Assembly (NCBI GenBank): GCA_023653115.1
Contig: JAMNXO010000003.1
Location: 1 to 64,000 of the forward strand
Reading direction: 5' to 3'
DNA length: 64,000 bases
DNA from: Erythrobacter sp.
GTDB taxonomy: Bacteria; Pseudomonadota; Alphaproteobacteria; Sphingomonadales; Sphingomonadaceae
Shown here: positions 46,502-55,859 of the stretch, in pieces
How positions within the stretch are numbered: the first letter of the stretch is position 1
Layout of the letters: the number at the start of each line of letters is the position of its first letter
The notes under the pieces: generated by a model
Told to the model about the DNA's origin: nothing
The model's input: the letters and a program-made list of their open reading frames with translations, nothing else
Databases searched by the model: none
Position numbers and translations under genes: made by a program

Positions 46502-49075
46502 TTAGAACTTGGCGCGCAGCGTCACGCCGTATTGGCGCGGCGGCAGTGTGAAGGCCGAGCGCGAGTTGGTCGCGCCCGAGCCACGCAGCGTGGTGTTGAA
46601 GGTCACCCCGCGCACCACTTCGTCGGTCAGGTTGTTGACCCAGCCTTCGATCGCATAGGCGCCATCGGCGAACTTCAGACCGGCACGCAGGTTCACGAAG
46701 GCCTTGCCGTCCTGAATGTCGGCGATGATCGGCGGGGCCGCATCGATCGCCTGCTGGAGGCCGCCATTGGCCGCGATTTCGGCTGCACCCGGCAGGATGA
46801 TGGCCTGGGTCGAGGTGCGCTGATCATCTTCCATGCGGACCTGGCCCGACAGGAAGAACTCGGTCGAGTCGTTGATCGGCTTTTCCCACAGCGCGCCGAT
46901 GAGACCGACGAGCTGCGGCGCGTTGGTCAGATCATTGCCGCACAGCGACAGCACCTGCACCGAAGTCTGGGTGCCGGCGCAATCATCCGGGTAGCTCGCT
47001 TCAAGTACCGTCAGGCCGAGGTTGATGGTCAGCTCGTCGCTCGGACGGATCAGACCTTCAAGCTCGATCCCCTTGGTTTCGGCGACCGGAACGTTGAAGG
47101 TGGCAAACGCCGTCCCGGTGAATTCGAGCACCTGGAAGTTGCTGAACTCTTCATAGAAGGCCGCAACGTTGACCGTCACCGAGCCATCAGCCGTCCGCGC
47201 CTTGATCCCGACTTCGTAGGCGTCGACCTCTTCCGACAGGAAGGTCGGATCGGCGCCCAGCACGGCCGCGGTGGTATCAAGGTTGATACCGCCCGATTTG
47301 TAGCCGTGGGTGAAGCTGGCATAGGAATTGACCGAGGGGCTGAATTCATAGCCGAGCTTGACAGTGTAGATCAGCTCTTCGTCGTCGAAGTCCGACTGGA
47401 AGGTGCGCACCAGCGGCAGGACCGCAGCTTGCGGCAGATCGGCAGGGGCGGTGAAGCCGAAGCAGCCGAGCGCCACAAAGGTGGGACGCAGCGCGGCCGG
47501 CACGACCGCCGGGGTGGTGCCTGCGCCAATGGCCGTCAACGTGGCCGGGCAGATCTGGTTGTTGGTGGCGGTCTGGGTGTAGCCACCCGACTTTTCTTCC
47601 CACGAATAACGCAGGCCAACGGTCAGTTCGAGCCCGTCGGTGATCTCCAGCGAGTTGTGCGTGAAGATCGCGTAGCTCTTGGCATCCTGCTGGAACCGGT
47701 TGGTGGTGCGGGTGCCAGCCGGATCGCGGCCGGTGAACACCGTCAGCGGGTTGGGGCCGAGCGCCCCGCCCGTCGGCACGAACAGCAGCGCTCCGACATT
47801 CTCGCCATAGTCCGCACCAAGCGCGAAGGTCTGCGACTGGTCAATCTGCTCGTCCGAATAGAACCCGCCGATCATGTAGTTGAGCGCGCCGCCCATACCT
47901 TCGCCCTGAAGCCGCAGTTCAGCGGTCCAGGTATCGATCTCGAGATTCAGGCCATCGACATTGAAGATGTCGAGCCCGGTGAAATCGGAGTCGTAGTTCT
48001 CGAAGCTCTGGTACTTGCGGTACGACCCGATGAAAATCAGGTCGGCATTATCGGACAGCGGGAATTCCAGTTCGCCGGTGACCCCGTAGTTGTCGATATC
48101 GGCGCGCGGCGCGAAGTTGGCCGAGACCACGCGGTTGTCGAGTGCCTCCTCAAAAGCGCCCTGATCATCGCGTCCGGTCGCAACCGAAGGCTGGCCGTTG
48201 CCACCATTGGCACCCAGGCCGACAGCCGCATAGGCCCCGCCGGTCACCAGCGGCGACTGGTAGAGCTCGATTGCGCCGCAGCAGCTCGACTTGCTCTTGG
48301 AATAGTCGGCGATGATACGGCCGCGCAGGCCGCTATCGGTATCCCAGCCCAGCTGGCCGCGCACCAGCCACTGATCGACATCATTGGTCTCGCCGACCTT
48401 GGCGCCGGTGCGGTCAACCACATCGAGGAAGCCATCGCGCTGGCGATAGGCACCGGTGACGCGCAGCGCGAGGTTATCCTGCACGATCGGCACGTTGACC
48501 GCGCCCTGCACGCTGATCTCGTTGAAGTTGCCGTAGCCTGCGTTCACGAAGCCACCGAACTCGGTCACATCGGGGCGGACATTGGTGATGTTGAGCGCAC
48601 CGGCCGAGGTGTTGCGGCCGAACAGCGTGCCCTGCGGGCCGCGCAGAACTTCCACGCGTTCGATGTCGACAAACTCGCTCAGAGCCACGCCCGGGCGCGA
48701 CTGGTAAGCGCCGTCAACGAAAATGCCGACCGCGCTTTCAAAGCCGATGTTGTTGGAAGTCGTCCCGACCCCCCGCACCCGCAGCACCACCGAGCCCGAG
48801 GCAAGCTGGGCCTGCGAGCTGCTGAAGCTGGGCGCGAGCGCAGTGACCTGCTGGATGTTCACCACACCCTGATTGTCGAGCTGCTGCGGCGAGATCGCCG
48901 TCACGGCCAGCGGAATGTCCTGCACGTCCTGCGCGCGGCGGGTGGCGGTCACGATGATGACGCTGTCTTCCCGTGCGACCGGAGCATCGCTCTCGGCATC
49001 CTGGGCATAGGCGGGGGCGGTAAGCGCGCTGCAGGCCATCAGGCCGCAGGCATAAGCTGCAAACTTGCGATTCAT
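46502..49075 (-). CDS. TonB-dependent outer-membrane receptor (1)
   Basis: The 857-residue protein has a signal peptide (about 1-24, ending APAYAQ), a plug domain (about 40-160) with DSVIIVTATRRAQDVQDIPLA as a TonB-box region, and a 22-strand barrel ending in an aromatic residue (LRAKF). Such receptors in sphingomonads import large or hydrophobic substrates, not only siderophores. It lies between beta-oxidation genes and a Baeyer-Villiger monooxygenase gene, so uptake of the substrate of that pathway is plausible. The ATG at 49075 gives the signal peptide. Confidence 0.93.
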   Translation of the reverse strand: MNRKFAAYACGLMACSALTAPAYAQDAESDAPVAREDSVIIVTATRRAQDVQDIPLAVTAISPQQLDNQGVVNIQQVTALAPSFSSSQAQLASGSVVLRVRGVGTTSNNIGFESAVGIFVDGAYQSRPGVALSEFVDIERVEVLRGPQGTLFGRNTSAGALNITNVRPDVTEFGGFVNAGYGNFNEISVQGAVNVPIVQDNLALRVTGAYRQRDGFLDVVDRTGAKVGETNDVDQWLVRGQLGWDTDSGLRGRIIADYSKSKSSCCGAIELYQSPLVTGGAYAAVGLGANGGNGQPSVATGRDDQGAFEEALDNRVVSANFAPRADIDNYGVTGELEFPLSDNADLIFIGSYRKYQSFENYDSDFTGLDIFNVDGLNLEIDTWTAELRLQGEGMGGALNYMIGGFYSDEQIDQSQTFALGADYGENVGALLFVPTGGALGPNPLTVFTGRDPAGTRTTNRFQQDAKSYAIFTHNSLEITDGLELTVGLRYSWEEKSGGYTQTATNNQICPATLTAIGAGTTPAVVPAALRPTFVALGCFGFTAPADLPQAAVLPLVRTFQSDFDDEELIYTVKLGYEFSPSVNSYASFTHGYKSGGINLDTTAAVLGADPTFLSEEVDAYEVGIKARTADGSVTVNVAAFYEEFSNFQVLEFTGTAFATFNVPVAETKGIELEGLIRPSDELTINLGLTVLEASYPDDCAGTQTSVQVLSLCGNDLTNAPQLVGLIGALWEKPINDSTEFFLSGQVRMEDDQRTSTQAIILPGAAEIAANGGLQQAIDAAPPIIADIQDGKAFVNLRAGLKFADGAYAIEGWVNNLTDEVVRGVTFNTTLRGSGATNSRSAFTLPPRQYGVTLRAKF

Positions 49076-49119
49076 GTTTCCCTCTCTCCACAATCCAGCC
49101 GACTTCTCGCCGATCTAGA

Positions 49120-49240
49120 TGTTGCGAGTGGTAACCTATCAGGGTCACGCGGCCTAACAAGAGTCATAGGGAAAGAACTGCAAACCCGTAGCAAATATGC
49201 AACATACTGTGTTGCGGCGCAGCATGAGTGCTTTGCAACA
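49120..49240. promoter_or_regulatory. promoter region with four TGTTGC/GCAACA boxes
   Basis: TGTTGC at 49120, GCAACA at 49199, TGTTGC at 49210 and GCAACA at 49235 lie in the 204-bp gap upstream of receptor 1. The middle two form the inverted repeat GCAACA-tactg-TGTTGC (49199-49215). The repetition is suggestive of an operator for the receptor gene; the binding protein is unknown. Confidence 0.4.
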
Positions 49241-49279
49241 CTCGCAGGCGCAATAATCTTTCACGCAGATGAGGAAATG

Positions 49280-51307
49280 TCAGAAGCCGTAGCGTAACCC
49301 GAGCCAGAACGTGCGCGGGACGCCCAGATCGATCGATCCGCCCTGATTGCGGGTGACGATTTCCTCGCCCGTCAGATTTTCACCCCGCACCACAACAGAC
49401 AGCTTTCCTGCGAGCGGCGCAGCGATAAATGCGTCGATTGTGGTCGCAGCGCCGAGCGAATCAGTCTCGAGATCATCCTCGAACTGCGCCGATACGTGCC
49501 GCAGCGTGCCCGCCACCTGCCAGCCTTCCGCCGGTCGCCAGCCGAGCGTCAGCGTGCCTGCGAAAGAAGGGGTCTGGGCCGGACGCTTGCCATCAAGGGA
49601 GGAACCCTCGGCCTGCACCTCGGCATCGGTCCACGCCAGCGCGCCCTCAAGGCTGACCGTGCCGAGTTTGGCCGCCACGCTCGCCTCGATCCCCCGCGCC
49701 TCGATCGCGGGCAGGTTCTGGCGGCGGCGCAGGTTGGGGCCGATGGTGACATTGGCGATGGCGTTCTCGACCGCGTTGTCGAACGCAGTGACCGAGACCA
49801 CCAGTGCGTTGACCGGCTGCCAGTCAAACCCGACTTCGAAGCCTTCGAGGCGTTCGTCTTCGAGCGCGGCATTGGCCTCGGTCACCACCGGGAACACCAC
49901 GAAGGGGCGGTAGAGTTCATTGAGGGTCGGCAGGCGCAGCCCGGTATAGGCCGCCGCGCGCAGATCGAGCCGCCGGGTGGCGTTGAAGGATGCGCCGGCG
50001 CGCCAGTTCAGCGCCCAGTCGCTGCGATCAGGCGCGACGATATTGCTGACGACCACACCTGCAGGGGTGACAGCATTGTAAAAGCCGCCGGTGATGCTGG
50101 AGCGATCAGCGCGCAGCCCGCCGTTGATCACCAGCGGGCCGATTTGCCAGTCATCTTCGATAAATAGGCCGAGATTGGCGGTCGCCCCGCCCGCGCGCCG
50201 CCGCTCGGTGATCGCGCCGCTGATGGCGCTGATCGCCTCTTCCTGCAACTCGCCGTCGGCGCGGCGATAATCGGCGCCGATGCGCAGATCATGGCCCTCG
50301 GCAATCGGCGGACGCAGCTCGAACTTGCCGCCGACCCCGGTCGAGGGCGTGCGGCGCTGGTCAAGCGTGGGGGTAAAGCGGGTCGCGGAGATGACGATAT
50401 TGGAGAAATCGCGGGTCTGGACATAGGCCAGCGCATCGAACTGCCACGCGCCCCGCCCGACAATGCGGATCGAGGCGTCCTCGCCCTCGCTGGTCGAATC
50501 CGCGCCTTCGAACCTGAGCGTGCGGGCATCGCGGAAGGCGCCGATGCGCGCCTGCACTTCTATGTCGTTGGTGAGCGGCGCGACCGCGCGCACATTTGCG
50601 CTCCAGCTATCGAAGGCAGCGCGCGCGCTGGCAGGGACGCGCTGCGCCTCGGGCGTGGTGAAGAACCCTTGCCCGCGATCCCACCGCCCGCTGGCAACCG
50701 CAAAGCCGCGCCCCAATCGCTGGGTCAGCACCCCGCTCGCTTCAGTCTCGGCCCGCGAATTGATCGCGGCGCTGCCGAGGAATGCGCCCGCTGCCGAAGG
50801 ATCGGCGCTTTCCAGCTCGATCGTGCCGGCCAGCGCGCCTGCGCCGAACGGGCCCGAGCCGCCCCCGCGGGTCACCCGGATCTGCCCGAGCGTTTCAGGG
50901 GCAATCGCTGACAAGGGGATATAACCAAAGAACGGGTCAGCCAGCGGCACCCCGTCGAGCAGCACCAGCGCGCGGCTGGTCGCATTGCCGCCCAGCGCGC
51001 GCAGCGTCACACCCTGTGCGCTCGGGTTCGACGAGCGGCTGTCCGAGCGGCGGAACTGCTGGAAGCCCGCGACACCCCGCAGCACATCCTCGATCCGGCC
51101 CGAGGGGCTGGCGACAATCGCCTCGCGCTCCAGCGTGGTGGTGGCATAAATCCCGTTGGAGAGCGCCGGTTCAAGGCCGCGCCCGGTGACGATGATTTCC
51201 TGGGTGAGCGCCTCTTCGCCCACCGCCTCGCCTGCGTCCTGCGCGGCCAGGGGCGCGCCCATCACAATGGCAATCACACAGGCGGACAGGCGCAGCATCT
51301 TTCTCAT
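49280..51307 (-). CDS. TonB-dependent outer-membrane receptor (2)
   Basis: The 675-residue protein has a signal peptide (about 1-22, ending GAPLAAQ), a TonB box region (TQEIIVTGRG), a plug domain with RIEDVLRGVAGFQQFRRSD and LDGVPLADPF, and a barrel ending in LRYGF. Length and the plug motif resemble vitamin B12 (BtuB)-like or siderophore receptors. Substrate unknown. It is convergent in function but on the same strand as receptor 1, and divergent from the BVMO gene. Confidence 0.92.
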   Translation of the reverse strand: MRKMLRLSACVIAIVMGAPLAAQDAGEAVGEEALTQEIIVTGRGLEPALSNGIYATTTLEREAIVASPSGRIEDVLRGVAGFQQFRRSDSRSSNPSAQGVTLRALGGNATSRALVLLDGVPLADPFFGYIPLSAIAPETLGQIRVTRGGGSGPFGAGALAGTIELESADPSAAGAFLGSAAINSRAETEASGVLTQRLGRGFAVASGRWDRGQGFFTTPEAQRVPASARAAFDSWSANVRAVAPLTNDIEVQARIGAFRDARTLRFEGADSTSEGEDASIRIVGRGAWQFDALAYVQTRDFSNIVISATRFTPTLDQRRTPSTGVGGKFELRPPIAEGHDLRIGADYRRADGELQEEAISAISGAITERRRAGGATANLGLFIEDDWQIGPLVINGGLRADRSSITGGFYNAVTPAGVVVSNIVAPDRSDWALNWRAGASFNATRRLDLRAAAYTGLRLPTLNELYRPFVVFPVVTEANAALEDERLEGFEVGFDWQPVNALVVSVTAFDNAVENAIANVTIGPNLRRRQNLPAIEARGIEASVAAKLGTVSLEGALAWTDAEVQAEGSSLDGKRPAQTPSFAGTLTLGWRPAEGWQVAGTLRHVSAQFEDDLETDSLGAATTIDAFIAAPLAGKLSVVVRGENLTGEEIVTRNQGGSIDLGVPRTFWLGLRYGF

Positions 51308-51451
51308 AGGCGCCGCGCCTAGCGGCTCTGCGCCAGCGCGTCACCCCCCGGCCTGCCTTGTTCAAAGTCAGTTGCAGTTTGCTATTCAAGACTCGCTTTT
51401 GCGCGGCGGCTGTGATTACATCGCTGTCAACAAGGGAGAGAGAGACCCATC

Positions 51452-52960
51452 ATGCTTGCCACTGCGCCAGATTTCGACGTGCTGATCGTGGGTGCCGGGA
51501 TTTCCGGCATCGGCATGGCCGCGCACATGGAGATGAAGGCCCCGCACCACTCCTATGCCATTGTGGAACGCCGGGACAATCTGGGCGGGACGTGGGATCT
51601 GTTCCGCTATCCGGGCATCCGCTCGGACAGCGATATGCACACGCTCGGCTTCGATTTCGAACCGTGGCGGCATGAAAAATCGATCGCTGATGCGCCCGCG
51701 ATCCTCGATTACCTCGACCGGATCGTCGATGAGCGCGGCATCCGCCAGCACATCCGTTTCGGCCACAAGGTGGTGAGCGCCGATTTCCGCCATGATGAAG
51801 CGCGCTGGCATGTCGAGATGGAGCTGGCCGACGGCACGCGCACCCGCATGACCGCGAACTTCATCTATCTCGGCTCGGGCTATTACGATTACGACGAGCC
51901 CTATGATCCCGGCTTCGATTTCGGCGAATTCGAAGGCCAGGTGCTGCACCCGCAATTCTGGCCCGAGAACCTCGATTACGCCGGCAAGAACGTGGTGGTG
52001 ATCGGTTCGGGGGCGACCGCCGTCACCATCGTGCCGTCGATGGCCAAGCAGGCCGCCCACGTCACCATGCTCCAGCGCACGCCGACCTGGATGTTCTCGC
52101 GCCCGGCCAAGGATGCGATTGCCAACTTCCTGCGCAAGATCCTGCCCGAGAAACTGGCCTACCGGCTGACCCGGTTCAAGAACATCAAGATGCAGGACTT
52201 CAGCTTCAAACTGGCGCGCGACAATCCTCAAAAGGTGAAGGACGCGCTCTACAAGCAGATCGAGGAAGCGCTCGGCGCGGATTACGACAAGGCGAGTTTC
52301 ACCCCGCCTTATAATCCGTGGGAGCAGCGCCTGTGCCTGGTGCCCGATCAGGATCTCTTCACGGCTATGAAGGCGGGTAAGGCGAGCGTTGTGACCGGCC
52401 ATATCGCCAAGTTCGAAAAGGGCGGCGTGCGGCTGGCTGACGGCCAGTTCCTTCCCGCCGATATCGTGGTGACGGCCACCGGGCTGAAACTGGCGGTTGC
52501 TGGCAAGATCGCGATCAGCGTCGATGGCGAGCCCGTCGCGTTCAACGAGCGGTTCTATTACAAGGGCTGCATGTTCTCGAACCTGCCCAACCTCGCGGTG
52601 GTGTTCGGCTATCTCAATGCCAGCTGGACCCTGCGCGCCGACATCAATTCCGATTATGTCTGCCGCGTGCTCGAACATATGCGCAAGACCGGCGCGACGA
52701 TTGCCACCCCGGTGCTTACGCCCGAGGGCGAAGCCGCAATTACCGAGGACGACGTGTTCGATTTCTCGAGCGGCTATATCCAGCGCGGCAAGCACATCAT
52801 GCCGCGCAACTCGGTCGCCTATCCGTGGCGGCTCAATCAGGAATATCTGGTCGATCGCAAGCGCATGAAGGACGATCCGCTGACCGACAGCATCCTCACC
52901 TTCACGCGGGCGGGCGCCAATGCCACGCGCGGTGAAGAGCAATTGGAAGCGGCTGAATGA
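51452..52960 (+). CDS. type I Baeyer-Villiger monooxygenase
   Basis: Type I BVMOs insert an oxygen atom next to a ketone using FAD, NADPH and O2, forming esters or lactones. The 502-residue protein has two Rossmann motifs, GAGISGIG (14-21) and GSGATAV (about 185-191). Between them is FEGQVLHPQFWP (about 160-171), which matches the BVMO fingerprint FxGxxxHxxxWP. GGTWDLFRYPGIRSDSD is also typical. The native ketone is unknown. GGGAGAGAG precedes the ATG. A GC-rich hairpin repeat starts 4 bp after the stop. Confidence 0.92.
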   Translation: MLATAPDFDVLIVGAGISGIGMAAHMEMKAPHHSYAIVERRDNLGGTWDLFRYPGIRSDSDMHTLGFDFEPWRHEKSIADAPAILDYLDRIVDERGIRQHIRFGHKVVSADFRHDEARWHVEMELADGTRTRMTANFIYLGSGYYDYDEPYDPGFDFGEFEGQVLHPQFWPENLDYAGKNVVVIGSGATAVTIVPSMAKQAAHVTMLQRTPTWMFSRPAKDAIANFLRKILPEKLAYRLTRFKNIKMQDFSFKLARDNPQKVKDALYKQIEEALGADYDKASFTPPYNPWEQRLCLVPDQDLFTAMKAGKASVVTGHIAKFEKGGVRLADGQFLPADIVVTATGLKLAVAGKIAISVDGEPVAFNERFYYKGCMFSNLPNLAVVFGYLNASWTLRADINSDYVCRVLEHMRKTGATIATPVLTPEGEAAITEDDVFDFSSGYIQRGKHIMPRNSVAYPWRLNQEYLVDRKRMKDDPLTDSILTFTRAGANATRGEEQLEAAE

Positions 52961-52964
52961 TTTG

Positions 52965-53051
52965 CGCAGCCCCTCCGGGCTGCGATTTCCTCGCTCACGC
53001 GACCTGAAGGTCGCATCGCTGCGGGCGGGCGGTCGCCCTTGCGGTCGCTAC
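52965..53051 (+). repeat. three-hairpin GC-rich repeat, copy C
   Basis: Hairpin 1 is CGCAGCCC-ctcc-GGGCTGCG, followed by TTCCTCGC; hairpin 2 is GCGACC-tgaa-GGTCGC; the core CTGCGGGCGGGCGG follows. The third hairpin is weak in this copy. It starts 4 bp after the BVMO stop and reads in the same direction. Confidence 0.75.
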
Positions 53052-53127
53052 GCGTCCGATCGATATATATGCGGCAAGGACACCAAGGACGCTTGAGGCA
53101 ATTTGCCGAAAGCCCTAACCTTACCCC

Positions 53128-53889
53128 ATGACCTCTCCCGAAAAAATCTGGACCGCCGGGCTCATCGTCATCGGCGATGAAATCCTCTCCGGCCGCACGC
53201 AGGACAAGAACATCGCGCAGGTGGCGAGCTGGCTGCAGGTGCAGGGCATCCGCCTTGCCGAAGTGCGCGTGGTGCCCGATGTCGAGGCGCGCATCATCGA
53301 GGCGGTGAACGCGCTGGGCGCAGCCTATGATTACCTCTTCACCACCGGCGGGATCGGCCCGACGCATGACGATATCACTGTCGATGCAGTCGCCGCCGCG
53401 CTCGGCGTGCCGGTGGTGATCCACCCCGAAGCGCGCGCCTTGCTTGAACGCTATTACGAAACCCGCGGCGGCCTCAACGAAGGCCGGCTGCGTATGGCGC
53501 GCGTGCCCGAAGGCTCCGAGCTGATCCCCAATCGCATGTCGGGCGCGCCCGGCATCCGGCGCGGCAACCTGTTCCTGATGGCGGGCGTGCCGCATATCAC
53601 CGCCGGAATGCTGGACGCGCTCACCGGCCAGCTTGAAGGCGGTGCGCCGCTGCTCTCGGAAACGCTCGGCTGCTGGGTCGCCGAAAGCGAGGTCGCCGAA
53701 TTGCTGCGGCAGGTCGAGAACGCGCACGAAACCTGCCAGATCGGCTCCTATCCGTTCTTCCGCGAAGGCCGGGTGGGCGCCAACTTCGTGGTCCGCTCGG
53801 TCAGCGCCGAGGATCTGGCGCGCTGCTGCACCAGCCTGACCGATGGCCTGGCAGGACAGGGCCACATGGTCACGCCCGGCGGAATCTGA
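53128..53889 (+). CDS. CinA-like molybdopterin-binding-domain protein
   Basis: The 253-residue protein has the MoCF/CinA N-terminal domain: AGLIVIGDEILSGRTQDKN at the start, TTGGIGPTHDDIT (about 71-83) and VPEGSELIPNR. It lacks the C-terminal nicotinamide-nucleotide amidase domain of full CinA. The stand-alone domain is often annotated as a molybdopterin-binding or competence-damage protein; in larger proteins it can act as an ADP-ribose pyrophosphatase (COG1058). The activity of this one is not certain. Confidence 0.88.
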   Translation: MTSPEKIWTAGLIVIGDEILSGRTQDKNIAQVASWLQVQGIRLAEVRVVPDVEARIIEAVNALGAAYDYLFTTGGIGPTHDDITVDAVAAALGVPVVIHPEARALLERYYETRGGLNEGRLRMARVPEGSELIPNRMSGAPGIRRGNLFLMAGVPHITAGMLDALTGQLEGGAPLLSETLGCWVAESEVAELLRQVENAHETCQIGSYPFFREGRVGANFVVRSVSAEDLARCCTSLTDGLAGQGHMVTPGGI

Positions 53890-53941
53890 CCCCTCTCAAG
53901 CCCCGGGATACATCATCACGCGGCCTTAACCCTTTGCCTCT

Positions 53942-54934
53942 ATGGCCAAAGGCATCATGACCCGCGTGTTCATCACGATCGACACCGAGTATTCCTCGGG
54001 GCTGTATACGGGGCCGGGCGCGGCTGACCGGGCGATGAACTATTCCCAGTCGGTCGCCTGCGTCACGCCGGAAGGCCCGGCCGGGATCACCCACAAGCTC
54101 GAATTGCTGCAAGCCCACGGACAGAAGGCGGTGTTCTTCGTAGATCCGATGCCGGCGCTGGTCTGGGGCGTAGCCGCGATCGAGGACATTGTCGGCCCGA
54201 TCCTCGCCGCCGGACAGGACGTGCAATTGCATTGCCATACCGAATGGCTCGCCCATGCAGGCAGCGCCAATCCGCTACCCTCGCAACGCACCGGCCTCTT
54301 CCTCGCCGATTTCCCGTTCGAGGAACAATGCGCGATCCTCGACTATGCCCGCACCACGCTGATGGCGGCGGGCGCGCCGGCTCCGGTGGCCTTCCGCGCA
54401 GGCAATTACGGCGCCAATGACGATACGCTGCAGGCGCTCGCCGCGCTCGGAATCGGCTATGATTCGAGCCACTGCCCGGCGCTGGTGGGAGGCTATTGCA
54501 AGATCAGTCTCGGCCCGGACGACCGCGATCCCCTGTGGCACCATGGCGTGATCGAAGTGCCCGCAGGCACCATCGGCACGCTCAGCGGGGGTCAGCGGCA
54601 CGCACAGATCACCGCGCTGACGCTGGCGGAAATGCTCGCCGCGATCACCCACGCGCGCGACAACGGGCGCGACAGCTTCACGCTGGTCAGCCACTCCTTC
54701 GAACTCATCAACCGCCGCAAGTTGGCGGTGAACAAGATCGTGCGGCGCCGCTTTACCAAGCTGGTAGAGACGCTCGCGACCATGCCGGGGGTCGAGACCG
54801 GCTGCTATGCCGATAGCCCCCCGCCGCTCTCTTGCCCCACGCGCCCGAGCGCACCGCTGCCCGCCAGCGCCATGCGGACAGGCCAGCGGCTTGCCGAGCA
54901 ATTCGTCTCGAACACACTCTACGGCGCGCGTTAA
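53942..54934 (+). CDS. polysaccharide deacetylase-like protein
   Basis: The 330-residue protein begins with VFITIDTEYS, with the acidic residues of the NodB motif 1 (Asp14, Glu16), and continues with motif 2 HCHTEWL near 97 and motif 3 FRAGNYGAND near 152. These fit a metal-dependent carbohydrate deacetylase. No signal peptide is present. A short Ser/Pro-rich segment lies near the end. Two in-frame ATGs (53942, 53957) are possible. It is followed after 13 bp by a FemAB-like acyltransferase gene, and the pair may modify a surface polysaccharide. Confidence 0.83.
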   Translation: MAKGIMTRVFITIDTEYSSGLYTGPGAADRAMNYSQSVACVTPEGPAGITHKLELLQAHGQKAVFFVDPMPALVWGVAAIEDIVGPILAAGQDVQLHCHTEWLAHAGSANPLPSQRTGLFLADFPFEEQCAILDYARTTLMAAGAPAPVAFRAGNYGANDDTLQALAALGIGYDSSHCPALVGGYCKISLGPDDRDPLWHHGVIEVPAGTIGTLSGGQRHAQITALTLAEMLAAITHARDNGRDSFTLVSHSFELINRRKLAVNKIVRRRFTKLVETLATMPGVETGCYADSPPPLSCPTRPSAPLPASAMRTGQRLAEQFVSNTLYGAR

Positions 54935-54947
54935 GAGTATCGCCCGG

Positions 54948-55859
54948 ATGGCCACCGCCGCGATCGACTTCACCCTCGGCTCGCGCCGCCTGCTGAGCGT
55001 GCCCCGAACACTGGCGACCTGGAGCTTCAGCCTCGACGAGGTCGTGTCAGGCACACTGCCCGCCTCGCCCGCCCCCGGTGCCGACGGCGTGCGGGTGCTC
55101 TCCGCGCCAGCCGCCCAATTGGCCGAGATCGTCGCGCACTATCCCGGCTTTGTCGCGGGCGGGCGGCAGGATTACCGGCGGCACTATATCGACATGGGGC
55201 AAAGCTTCGACGCCTATCTTTCGCGGTTTTCGGGCAAGACCCGGTCGACCTTGCGGCGCAAGGCCAAAAAGCTGGCCGAGGAGTGCGGCGGCTACAGCAT
55301 CACCGAACACCGTACCCCGGCCGAGATCGAAGCCTTCCTCGCCGCCGCCTTGCCGCTGTCGGCCCGCACCTATCAGGCGCGCCTGCTGGATGCCGGCCTG
55401 CCCGATAGCCCCGAAGCGCGCCGTGCCATGCTGGAGGCGAGCGAGGCTGACCGGATGCGGGCCTTCCTGCTCCACGCTGCCGGGCAGCCCATCGCCTATC
55501 TGTCGCTGCCGGTCGCCGGGCCCAAGGCGAAGGCCACGCTGGTTTACGCCCATCTCGGCTATGATCCCGATCACGCGCGCCTGTCGCCCGGCACGGTGTT
55601 GCAGATGGAAGCGCTTGAGCGGCTCTTCGCCGAAGCGCGCTATCGCTGGTTCGATTTCACCGAGGGCGAGGGTGCGCACAAGGCGATGTTCGGCACCCAC
55701 AGTGCGCTGTGTTCAAGCCTCGTGCTGCTGCGGCCGACGCTCGCCAACCGGACGCTGCTCGGCGCGCGCGGTGCGTTTGATGCAGGCGTGGCAGGGGCCA
55801 AGGCGCTGGCCCAGCGATCCGGCGCGCTGGCGCGGATCCGCGCGGGCTTACGCGCCTGA
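54948..55859 (+). CDS. FemAB/BioF2-like GNAT acyltransferase
   Basis: The 303-residue protein has the acetyltransferase fold of the BioF2-like (Acetyltransf_6) type. The core has FSGKTRSTLRRKAKKLAEE, the typical Lys/Arg-rich loop, and later YLSLPVAGPKAKATLVYAHLGYDP and FDFTEGEGAHKAMFG. Proteins of this group sit in capsule and PEP-CTERM-associated exopolysaccharide loci. The ATG at 54948 is chosen; a longer reading would overlap the deacetylase gene. Its stop overlaps the convergent small-protein gene by 12 bp. Confidence 0.82.
   Translation: MATAAIDFTLGSRRLLSVPRTLATWSFSLDEVVSGTLPASPAPGADGVRVLSAPAAQLAEIVAHYPGFVAGGRQDYRRHYIDMGQSFDAYLSRFSGKTRSTLRRKAKKLAEECGGYSITEHRTPAEIEAFLAAALPLSARTYQARLLDAGLPDSPEARRAMLEASEADRMRAFLLHAAGQPIAYLSLPVAGPKAKATLVYAHLGYDPDHARLSPGTVLQMEALERLFAEARYRWFDFTEGEGAHKAMFGTHSALCSSLVLLRPTLANRTLLGARGAFDAGVAGAKALAQRSGALARIRAGLRA

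Noticed and set aside
46532..49297. 921-codon open frame antisense to TonB receptor 1
   Set aside because: The receptor has signal peptide, plug and barrel end; the antisense frame shows no domain and is rich in Arg, His and Gly.
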